In this document: positions 1 through 6,227 of the stretch, in pieces | How positions within the stretch are numbered: position 1 is the first letter of the stretch | How the letters are laid out: the number at the start of each line of letters is the position of its first letter | From: Nitrospira sp. | Lineage (GTDB): Bacteria; Nitrospirota; Nitrospiria; Nitrospirales; Nitrospiraceae | NCBI GenBank assembly: GCA_015904055.1 | Contig: JABMDE010000002.1 | Coordinates: forward strand, 1-12,479 | Reading direction: 5' to 3' | Length of the DNA stretch: 12,479 bases | Notes under the pieces: generated by a model | The model's input: the letters and a program-made list of their open reading frames with translations, nothing else | Databases searched by the model: none | Told to the model about the DNA's origin: nothing | Made by a program: the position numbers and the translations under genes

Positions 1-552
1 GTGAAACCCGATTCGGTCACCGAGACCTACGTCGCCCTGAAATGTTTTGTAGAGAACTGGCGGTGGTCCGGTGTGCCGTTTTATTTGCGAACAGGAAAAG
101 CCTTGCCGCTCCGGGCCAGCGAAGTAGCCGTGCAATTCAAAGAAATCCCGCAAATCCTCTTCAACGCGAACACCCAGGCACCGCAAGCGCCGAACGTCCT
201 GACCTTGAGGATTCAGCCGGAAGAAGGGCTTTCATTACGCATCGTCTCGCGAGTGCCGGGCACGCGCGCGCAAACGCACCCCGTCGAGATGAACTTCAAA
301 TACGGAGAAGTCTTCGGCCGTCCCTCGCCGGAGGCCTATGAACGCCTCTTGCTCGACGTCATGGCAGGCGACGCCTCCCGGTTCATGCGGCGCGACGCCG
401 TGGAAGCGTCCTGGGCGTGGATCACCCAGGTCCTTGAAGCCTGGGAAAAACTGGGACAGCGCTGGCTGCCCGAATACGAAGCCGGAACCTGGGGACCGGT
501 GGAAGCGGACCGTCTCATCCAAAACGACGGACGATCCTGGCGAGTGCTCTAA
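1..552 (+). CDS. zwf: Glucose-6-phosphate dehydrogenase, C-terminal part (5' end outside window)
   Basis: This enzyme oxidises glucose-6-phosphate to 6-phosphogluconolactone with NAD(P)+, at the entry to the oxidative pentose phosphate pathway, in the cytosol. The 183 visible codons match the C-terminal half of the family. They include the stretch TETYVALK...NWRWSGVPFYLRTGK, the NPxxQ-free substrate/dimer region with LRIQPEEG, and the end segment VEADRLIQNDGRSWR, where full-length proteins end in a similar Gly-rich tail. The GTG at base 1 sits inside this conserved block (family proteins run straight through it), so it is an internal valine codon and the true start lies upstream of the window. 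The gene ends with TAA and converges on the thioredoxin-like gene with only 16 bases between the two stops. I see no hairpin terminator there. Family assignment is secure; cofactor preference cannot be read from this part. Confidence 0.95.
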   Translation: MKPDSVTETYVALKCFVENWRWSGVPFYLRTGKALPLRASEVAVQFKEIPQILFNANTQAPQAPNVLTLRIQPEEGLSLRIVSRVPGTRAQTHPVEMNFKYGEVFGRPSPEAYERLLLDVMAGDASRFMRRDAVEASWAWITQVLEAWEKLGQRWLPEYEAGTWGPVEADRLIQNDGRSWRVL

Positions 553-568
553 CGATCGATCGCCATCG

Positions 569-901
569 CTACCGGCCCAGCTCGCACTCAAGTTGCTTTA
601 GAATCTCATCCTTCTTTCCCAACCCGCCGATAAATTTCACGAACGCTCCGTTGCGGTATAGCGCCAAAACAGGAAGCGATGAGACTTCCAGTTCGGCGGG
701 GATTTGAAAGTTTTCATCGACATTCATTGCCAGGATGAATACCCGCTCGCCCAACTCTTGCTGCAACTGCTCTAACTCCTTCATCAAACTCTGACAATGA
801 CCGCAGCCGGGCTTCCAGAACTCTACCAACACGGGGGCAGGACTCGTTTCGATCACCCGATCGAACTGCCGATCGGTGACAGCTTGCAGTGTGGCCCTCA
901 T
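569..901 (-). CDS. Thioredoxin-family protein with CGHC active site
   Basis: A 110-residue, single-domain thioredoxin fold, probably a cytosolic thiol:disulfide oxidoreductase since no signal peptide is visible. The active site is W29-K-P-G-C33-G-H-C36. The family cis-proline is P77 in SSLPVLALY, and the closing strand/helix GAFVKFIGG...LKQLE is present. Length matches classic thioredoxins (about 105-110). The dipeptide between the cysteines is Gly-His, as in protein disulfide isomerases, rather than the Gly-Pro of TrxA. That usually goes with a more oxidising potential, so a role other than the housekeeping reductant is possible. Its ATG overlaps the TGA of the upstream SGNH hydrolase gene as ATGA (898-901), which points to translational coupling. 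Partner proteins are unknown. Confidence 0.9.
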   Translation of the reverse strand: MRATLQAVTDRQFDRVIETSPAPVLVEFWKPGCGHCQSLMKELEQLQQELGERVFILAMNVDENFQIPAELEVSSLPVLALYRNGAFVKFIGGLGKKDEILKQLECELGR

Positions 902-1536
902 GACTCCAACGTACCCGACAGCAAGGGTTTCAGAACAAGAGCAACCTGTTCCGCAAACAGCCGATAACCGGCAGTGGTCAGGTGAATCCCGTCGTTCGAA
1001 TAGACCTGCGCCAGTTGGCCACTATCAGGATCTACCGTAGCCGCAAACAAATCGACGCAGGCAATGGCCTTTGACATCGCATAACTCTGGATCAATTGGT
1101 TCAGCTCATTTCGACGAGCCACATGCCCGGCGACCCATTCTCGCCCTTCCCGGCTGTCCTGGGCGTCTTCCATTCGAATCGAGGGAACTGTCACCGGAAC
1201 CGGAAGGCCTCCAGCCACAAACAGCTGCTCATACATCTTGACCAGATTACGCATGATTTCTCTCGGCGAGGCATTCCAACCCAAATCGTTGGTCCCACCC
1301 AGAATCGGCACATAGCCGGGCTTGTGCTCCAACACGTCACGCCGAAACCGCAGAACCATTTCGCCGGTCAGTTCGCCGCATATTCCGCTCGTGTGAACCT
1401 GCGCCGTTGTCCCAAGATGGTCCTGCAAGAATTGCCCATAGGGAGTATCCATTCCCGTTGGATGTTCTCTACCCGGGGATTGAAAACCCGCCGTCAGACT
1501 GTCTCCGAAACAGATGACAAGAGTCGATCGGGTCAT
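898..1536 (-). CDS. SGNH/GDSL-family hydrolase
   Basis: A 212-residue esterase/lipase-like hydrolase of the SGNH superfamily. All four signature blocks are visible. Block I is CFGDSLTAGF with nucleophile Ser13. The block II glycine is in SGICGE (about G54). Block III is GGTNDLG with Asn83. Block V is DGIHLTTAGY with Asp182 and His185. Substrate cannot be deduced; members act on acyl esters, thioesters or acetylated sugars. No signal peptide is evident, because the N-terminus goes straight into the first beta strand. The frame stays open upstream to 1689, but I chose the ATG at 1536. It is preceded by a GAGGGG ribosome-binding site about 9 bases away and places block I where family members have it. 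The longer N-terminus has no family resemblance. The gene overlaps the thioredoxin-like gene by four bases. Confidence 0.88.
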   Translation of the reverse strand: MTRSTLVICFGDSLTAGFQSPGREHPTGMDTPYGQFLQDHLGTTAQVHTSGICGELTGEMVLRFRRDVLEHKPGYVPILGGTNDLGWNASPREIMRNLVKMYEQLFVAGGLPVPVTVPSIRMEDAQDSREGREWVAGHVARRNELNQLIQSYAMSKAIACVDLFAATVDPDSGQLAQVYSNDGIHLTTAGYRLFAEQVALVLKPLLSGTLES

Positions 1537-1576
1537 CGCATACACCCCCCTCACAAGCATCGGGCAAAGACGGACA

Positions 1577-1582
1577 ATTGTA
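1577..1582 (-). promoter_or_regulatory. Possible -10 box for the SGNH hydrolase/thioredoxin pair
   Basis: Read on the minus strand, the hexamer is TACAAT, five of six matches to TATAAT, about 40 bases ahead of the ATG at 1536. No convincing -35 hexamer sits 16-18 bases upstream, so this is a weak call. A 7-bp inverted repeat (1604-1619) lies just upstream and could be an operator. Confidence 0.3.
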
Positions 1583-1603
1583 ACAGAAGTACTCCATCCT
1601 GCG

Positions 1604-1619
1604 TGCCAGGCTCCTGGCA
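1604..1619. repeat. Inverted repeat in the divergent spacer
   Basis: TGCCAGG-CT-CCTGGCA is a perfect 7-bp inverted repeat with a 2-base centre. It lies between the divergently transcribed SGNH hydrolase and HEAT-repeat genes, upstream of the possible -10 at 1577-1582. A second small palindrome, GCGGC-TGA-GCCGC, follows at 1641-1653. The size and symmetry suit a dimeric repressor site, but no regulator is known. Chance occurrence is possible. Confidence 0.35.
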
Positions 1620-1709
1620 ATCCCTGTGACCGGTGGCAATGCGGCTGAGCCGCCGTGGAGAATGGCGATTTTCTTGACGAACCCTCCATCTCACGGTAGG
1701 TGTAGCGTC

Positions 1710-3503
1710 ATGACCGATCTCAAAACGGCGCAAGAAATGATGGCTGCTGCAGTGGCGGCAAAAGGGACGGAGGACCCGGAGATCTCGTCCGTCAAACGAG
1801 TACTCAAGCTACTCGACAAAACCGCCAAGTCAAACCGGACTTATGGCTCGACAAACCCCGTAGCCCAAAAGTTTTCGCAACAGCTCTTTCAAGAATTGAC
1901 CGGCCACCTCACCACATATTCGAAACTCACCATCCTCATCCAGCGGTCGGCGCTCCTATTTCGAGAGTCTGTGGTATCCGAAGCGGACAAAGACAGCGGC
2001 AGCGAGAGTGTCGCGTTCAAACTCTACGCGGACGGTATCCGGGAATTATCCCTACATCAAGGACTCACAGAGGACGACCTCGCCTACTTTCTGGACTCTC
2101 TCTGGGGCAGCTTCGATCCCACATTGGATGATGACGACATTGTGACTCGCCTGTGGGCTCGCAATCTTCCGACCATTTCGATCGTCACAGCCGAAGAAAT
2201 CGCGCGATCGTCGGTTGATGGAGGCGGAGCCACACAAGCCGACGGGGGTATGAGTTCGTCCGATTCGACGCTTCGAATGTTGCTGGATCTGGAACGCAGT
2301 CGCAAGGGGCGCACAGGGAATGAACCAGAAGGCAGTGGAGAGTCGGCCGGCCAGAAAAAACGATTCCAATCCGGTCTGGTCGGCTATGAAGTCAGCGAGG
2401 GAGAACTCGCCGCCTTGGCAGTAGAAATCGACAACGAGAGCACCCGGGACAGCCTTCTCTACATCATGGACATGCTGACCGCCATCCTTGCCTCGGAGAA
2501 ATCTTCGGCGCTGCTGGCCAAACTCTTCAGCATTTGGGGCGATATCCTGGACGCGCTGTTTCGCCAGGGGAAATGGACGATCATCGAGCATATCCTGCAC
2601 CTGCTTCATGAGTCCGACACCATTCGTCCGGATCTCAGCGACGAACATAAACAACAAGTCCTCTCGCTCTTACATGGGATCGGTCGCGCAGACCGGGTGA
2701 AAGCCATCGAGACGTTCCTCAATCAAACATCCGAGGCACAAACGGAGGGATTGTCCGCCGTCCTGCTGGCAATGACGCCGGACGCTGTGCCGGTCCTCTG
2801 CTCCCTGCTGGCAAATCTGAACTCACCCGCGCATCAGGCCGTCGTCTCGGACGCACTGACAGTCCTGGCAAAAGACCACTCTCATCTATTGATTAAAGGG
2901 CTGTTGGACCGGCGTCCAACCTATGTCCGCAACCTCCTCGCCATCCTCATGAAGTGGAATGATCCGAAATTCGCCGAGCCGGTGGAAAAGCTGGTGCGGT
3001 ATCCGGATACGCAGGTACGCAAAGACGTCGTGCGGGCGATCAGTCTCTTCCGCCCAAGCGGCAATGGCGTCAAACTCATCTCCTTCATGGCCGATGGGGA
3101 GGAAAGTGTCCGCATCGCGGCCTTAAAGCTTCTCGTATCGGGACAATACACGGCCCCATTTTCCAGTTGGTCCCAGACCCTATCGGAAGATGAGTTTATG
3201 GACCGGCCGATGAGCGAGCGCCGGGCCATCTTTCAGGCCGTTCGAGCAACCTGCGGCGATGAAGCCGTGCCGTATTGGGAAAGCCTCTTGACGGAATGGT
3301 CCTGGACCAACCGGAAGAAAAAAGAGGAGCTGGCTCTTCTGGCAGCAGACGCCCTCGGCAAACTGGCCACTCCCGCTGCCACAGCCGCGCTCGAGCTCGG
3401 AGCAAAAAAAGGCGGCACCACGGTTCGTCAAGCCTGCACCCACGCATTATCGCACGCACACCGGCGGCAACAAGGGAAACCCGCTGCCGAAGCAGAACAG
3501 TAG
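1710..3503 (+). CDS. HEAT-repeat protein with N-terminal domain shared with the adjacent HD-GYP protein
   Basis: A 597-residue cytosolic protein without membrane segments. Residues about 27-127 form a mixed helix/strand domain whose layout resembles residues about 45-155 of the next gene product: a helix pair around YGSTN, a strand LTILIQRSALLF, then a helix ending in DDLAYFLDSLWGSFDP. A Gly/Ser-rich, charged linker follows (about 165-220). The C-terminal part, about 352-587, is a run of helical pairs of HEAT type, for example AHQAVVSDALTVLAK, TQVRKDVVRAIS and ESVRIAALKLLVSG. HEAT arrays are protein-binding scaffolds, so a partner role for the HD-GYP protein is likely but inferred. The frame opens at 1626, but the ATG at 1710 has a GGTAGGTG ribosome-binding site, and the 28 extra codons overlap the upstream spacer. 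It is the first of four tightly spaced genes; 12 bases separate it from the next start. Confidence 0.85.
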   Translation: MTDLKTAQEMMAAAVAAKGTEDPEISSVKRVLKLLDKTAKSNRTYGSTNPVAQKFSQQLFQELTGHLTTYSKLTILIQRSALLFRESVVSEADKDSGSESVAFKLYADGIRELSLHQGLTEDDLAYFLDSLWGSFDPTLDDDDIVTRLWARNLPTISIVTAEEIARSSVDGGGATQADGGMSSSDSTLRMLLDLERSRKGRTGNEPEGSGESAGQKKRFQSGLVGYEVSEGELAALAVEIDNESTRDSLLYIMDMLTAILASEKSSALLAKLFSIWGDILDALFRQGKWTIIEHILHLLHESDTIRPDLSDEHKQQVLSLLHGIGRADRVKAIETFLNQTSEAQTEGLSAVLLAMTPDAVPVLCSLLANLNSPAHQAVVSDALTVLAKDHSHLLIKGLLDRRPTYVRNLLAILMKWNDPKFAEPVEKLVRYPDTQVRKDVVRAISLFRPSGNGVKLISFMADGEESVRIAALKLLVSGQYTAPFSSWSQTLSEDEFMDRPMSERRAIFQAVRATCGDEAVPYWESLLTEWSWTNRKKKEELALLAADALGKLATPAATAALELGAKKGGTTVRQACTHALSHAHRRQQGKPAAEAEQ

Positions 3504-3515
3504 GGAGCGTCTATC

Positions 3516-4691
3516 GTGAACGAGTCTCATGCAGCCCCGTCACCGGCCAGCGAAGAGCTAACACAGCCGATCCTGACTCACGAAAAATCGTTATCGAAAA
3601 AAGTCGGGCACGGCTCAGAAGCCAGCGATATCCTTGACCAGCAGTTGGTAATGTTGGGCTTCCAGCTCATCACCCAGCTGAATACGCTAATCAAGACCTC
3701 GAAGATTCACGGCCGTACCAATGCGGCCCTCGACAAGCCCGTCGACACCATGCTCACGCTCATTCAAACGCTGACACATGAGAAACCGGTGACGATACGG
3801 CTGCAGAACGACTTTCTCTTTCTGGGTGACAGTCATCTCAAAGTGAGCGCGCAGCAAATGCTGGTAATCTCCAGCGTGATCGATACCATGAACCAGTGGA
3901 AAATCGGCGGCCTGACCTTCTCCTCGTCGACCAGCTCCAAAGACCTCCGTGAGTTTGCCGCGCTCTTTGCCGGGTTGGATCCGGCCACCAAGTCGATTGT
4001 GGACTTCCGAGAGGAATTGTCTGCCCTCGCCGTGACCAGCATTCAGCTTGAAGATCCGCGCATGTTTACAGTGAGCGACTCCGCAACAGAAACAAACCCA
4101 AAACTTCGCCAGAAAGCCAAGTCGAAAGCCGCCTATGAAAAAGCATCCGACGCGGCCGGCCGCCTGACTCAAGCAGCCCGCGACGGCGGTACCTTAAGCT
4201 TCAAGCAGGCCAAGCGCGCCATTCAAAATATCGTCGATCTCATGAAGGCCGACGAACCGGCGATGTTGGGTTTCACGACATTGCGTTGTCATGACCAGTA
4301 CACACAGAAGCATTCCGTGAATGTCGCACTCTTGTCGATCGCCCTGGCAAATCGGGCAGGCTACCCGAAAGTCGAACTGGCCGACCTCGGTCTGGCGGCG
4401 CTCTTTCATGACATGGGAAAAGCCGCTATCCCACTGGAAGTTCTGAACAAACCGGGAGAGTTCACAGAAGATGAATGGGCCGCGATGCGCAGTCACCCGA
4501 CGGAGGGGGTCTTGAGTCTTGCCCAGCTGCGTGGCATCGTCAATCTTCCCTCGCGAATGGCTGCAGCCTCGTTTGAGCACCATATGAATCTGGACTATTC
4601 CGGCTACCCCAAACTGAAAACCCCGTGGAAGTTGTCCTTGACCGGACGCATTCTCATGATTGCGGATTGTTACGACGCCATGACATCGTGA
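3516..4691 (+). CDS. HD-GYP domain protein (cyclic-di-GMP phosphodiesterase-like), C-terminally short
   Basis: HD-GYP proteins hydrolyse cyclic-di-GMP, or bind it as receptors. In this 391-residue protein, residues about 45-155 form a helix/strand domain like that of the preceding HEAT protein, with IHGRTN and VTIRLQNDFLFLG. The HD-GYP domain starts near 225. Visible likely metal ligands are H266, H298-D299 (LFHDMGKAAIP), H327 (SHP), H355-H356 and D384 (IADCYDAMTS); the GYP triplet is 363-365. The usual HHExxDGxGYP reads HHMNLDYSGYP, so the Glu is Met, and no Glu stands four residues before H266. The protein ends seven residues after D384, where relatives run about 70-100 residues further (RPYRK region onward). 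None of the three frames downstream contains that tail. The GTG start has GGGAG 8 bases upstream. The stop overlaps the methyltransferase start (GTGA). Activity is uncertain. Confidence 0.88.
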   Translation: MNESHAAPSPASEELTQPILTHEKSLSKKVGHGSEASDILDQQLVMLGFQLITQLNTLIKTSKIHGRTNAALDKPVDTMLTLIQTLTHEKPVTIRLQNDFLFLGDSHLKVSAQQMLVISSVIDTMNQWKIGGLTFSSSTSSKDLREFAALFAGLDPATKSIVDFREELSALAVTSIQLEDPRMFTVSDSATETNPKLRQKAKSKAAYEKASDAAGRLTQAARDGGTLSFKQAKRAIQNIVDLMKADEPAMLGFTTLRCHDQYTQKHSVNVALLSIALANRAGYPKVELADLGLAALFHDMGKAAIPLEVLNKPGEFTEDEWAAMRSHPTEGVLSLAQLRGIVNLPSRMAAASFEHHMNLDYSGYPKLKTPWKLSLTGRILMIADCYDAMTS

Positions 4692-5293
4692 CCGTTGAAC
4701 GTACAAAACCGGCACAGCAATTCCAACACACGGGTCTTGTCCCTTCCCGATTTCTTGTCGAACAACTACACCGGCTTCCAAAAGGCACGGCTCTCGATCT
4801 GGCAGCCGGACAGGGCCGCCACTCGCTATTCCTCGCCTCACACGGCTATCAGGTCGATGCCATCGACCGTGACGAAACCGCCTTGGCACAACTCGCAGCA
4901 ACGGCAAAGAGCCGCGCATGCTCCGCTATCACGACACGCACGCTCGACCTCGAACAGCCGGCGCCTTTTGACCCCGGCCTGGGAAAGGAGAAGTACGACG
5001 TGATTGTCGTCTTCTTCTACCTCTATCGGTCGTTGTTCCCCTCGCTTATCGACGCACTGAAGCCGGGGGGCGTCCTGGCCTATGAGACCTTCACGATCGA
5101 CAATTACTTTCACCATCAACACCCGAAGCGCTGGGAGTTTTGCCTGACGCCCAACGAATTACTGCGTCTCTCCTCCGGTCTTCAGATTCTCCATTACGAC
5201 GAAGGCGGCCATACGGGAAACCAGACGTCCAGCCTGGTCTACACCGCGCAGCTCCTGGCCCACAAACCAATGCGTTCAGGTCCATCGACATGA
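4688..5293 (+). CDS. Class I SAM-dependent methyltransferase (TehB-like)
   Basis: A 201-residue Rossmann-fold methyltransferase. Motif I is ALDLAAGQGRHSLFLA (residues 35-50). The acidic residue ending strand 2 is D60 in VDAIDRD. Strand 4 is YDVIVVFFYLYRSLFP, and the post-motif segment ALKPGGVLAYETFTI is typical. The overall pattern is closest to the small TehB/YjhP-like methyltransferases; the substrate is unknown. I start it at the GTG at 4688, whose last bases form the TGA of the HD-GYP gene (GTGA). An in-frame ATG at 4625 would add 21 residues lying inside the HD-GYP coding region, without family resemblance. The stop TGA overlaps the next gene's ATG (5290-5293), so expression is probably coupled on both sides. 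Confidence 0.85.
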   Translation: MTVERTKPAQQFQHTGLVPSRFLVEQLHRLPKGTALDLAAGQGRHSLFLASHGYQVDAIDRDETALAQLAATAKSRACSAITTRTLDLEQPAPFDPGLGKEKYDVIVVFFYLYRSLFPSLIDALKPGGVLAYETFTIDNYFHHQHPKRWEFCLTPNELLRLSSGLQILHYDEGGHTGNQTSSLVYTAQLLAHKPMRSGPST

Positions 5294-6138
5294 GCCGTCT
5301 GGATCTCCACCTGCACACCACTCACTCGGATGGAAGCGTCACCCCGACTGAAGTCATCAATCTCGCGCACAAAGCCGGTGTCACAGCCCTGGCCATTACC
5401 GATCATGACATCACGACGGGAATACGTGAAGCCACTCTGGCTGGGCAGGAGCATGGGATCGACGTCATTCCTGGTGTTGAGATCAGCTCCATCATGGGAA
5501 CATCAGAACTGCATATTCTTGGATATTTTCTGGACTACCACGATGCACGGCTGAACGAGCGGCTCGCTCGCCTTCGGGATAGTCGCCACCGCCGCAATCC
5601 AAAAATCATCGAGCGATTGCAGGCAGCAGGTATCGCCATCACCTATGAAGAGGTCCGTGCACTTGCCGGCACCGATTCCGTTGGGCGGCCGCATATTGCG
5701 AGGGTCTTGATGGAGAAAGGGGTCGTCGCCTCGGCCAAAGAAGCGTTCGACCTATGGCTGGCCGATGGACGTCCGGCCTACGTTCCGCGTGAACTCCCGA
5801 CTCCTTCAGACGCGATGCAGTGGATCAGGGAAGCCAAGGGGCTCCCGGTCCTCGCTCACCCGACCTGGGTTAAGACCAGGGACGGCACATTGACGGATCT
5901 GGTCCGCCAGCTCAAAACCGATGGCCTCGACGGCGTGGAGGTCCATTACAGCACGCACACCCCACGGCAAACACGCGAGTACTTAGCATTGGCTAAACAA
6001 CTGGACTTACTCGTCACCGGCGGGAGCGATTTCCACGGTCTCACCAAGCCTGATATTGATGTCGGTATCGGCAAAGGCACGCTGCATGTGCCTGGATCAC
6101 TACTCGACAAGCTGAGAAATACAGCTGCCCAGCGTTAG
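5290..6138 (+). CDS. PHP-domain phosphoesterase, RNase AM / nucleoside 3',5'-bisphosphate phosphatase type (YciV/TrpH-like)
   Basis: A 282-residue metal-dependent phosphoesterase of the PHP family. The metal-binding motifs appear in order: DLHLHTTHSDG (H7, H9, D14), ITDHD (D38-H39), PGVEIS (E64), LHILGY (H75), VLAHP (H190), EVHYSTHT (H219) and GGSDFHG (D247, H249). The insert with RNPKIIERLQAAGI and VGRPHIARVLMEKG is characteristic of the YciV/TrpH subgroup. E. coli YciV (Rnm) trims 5' ends of rRNA precursors, and a relative dephosphorylates 3',5'-nucleotides; either function fits. The ATG at 5290 overlaps the methyltransferase stop as ATGA. The open frame reaches 5140, but that extension lies in the methyltransferase gene and lacks similarity. 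A short GC hairpin without a T run (6138-6152) starts at the stop codon. Confidence 0.9.
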   Translation: MSRLDLHLHTTHSDGSVTPTEVINLAHKAGVTALAITDHDITTGIREATLAGQEHGIDVIPGVEISSIMGTSELHILGYFLDYHDARLNERLARLRDSRHRRNPKIIERLQAAGIAITYEEVRALAGTDSVGRPHIARVLMEKGVVASAKEAFDLWLADGRPAYVPRELPTPSDAMQWIREAKGLPVLAHPTWVKTRDGTLTDLVRQLKTDGLDGVEVHYSTHTPRQTREYLALAKQLDLLVTGGSDFHGLTKPDIDVGIGKGTLHVPGSLLDKLRNTAAQR

Positions 6139-6172
6139 GCGGATACGCCGCCTGCGACTTTCCTGCTATTCA

Positions 6173-6200
6173 TTGACTCCCCTCCGCTATCCGCTAGACT
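6173..6200 (+). promoter_or_regulatory. Sigma70-like promoter of the Ser/Thr kinase gene
   Basis: TTGACT (6173-6178) and TAGACT (6195-6200) are separated by 16 bases. Transcription would begin near 6207, giving a leader of about 20 bases to the ATG at 6228. A TTG start at 6201 would lie before the predicted transcript start, which argues for the ATG. Confidence 0.55.
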
Positions 6201-6227
6201 TTGCTCAGTCTTGAAACTCACACATCC

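Noticed and set aside
1674..1702. TTGACG-17-TAGGTG as a promoter giving a leaderless HEAT-protein mRNA
   Set aside because: The -10 is a poor match and coincides with the ribosome-binding sequence GGTAGGTG, so the resemblance is probably accidental.
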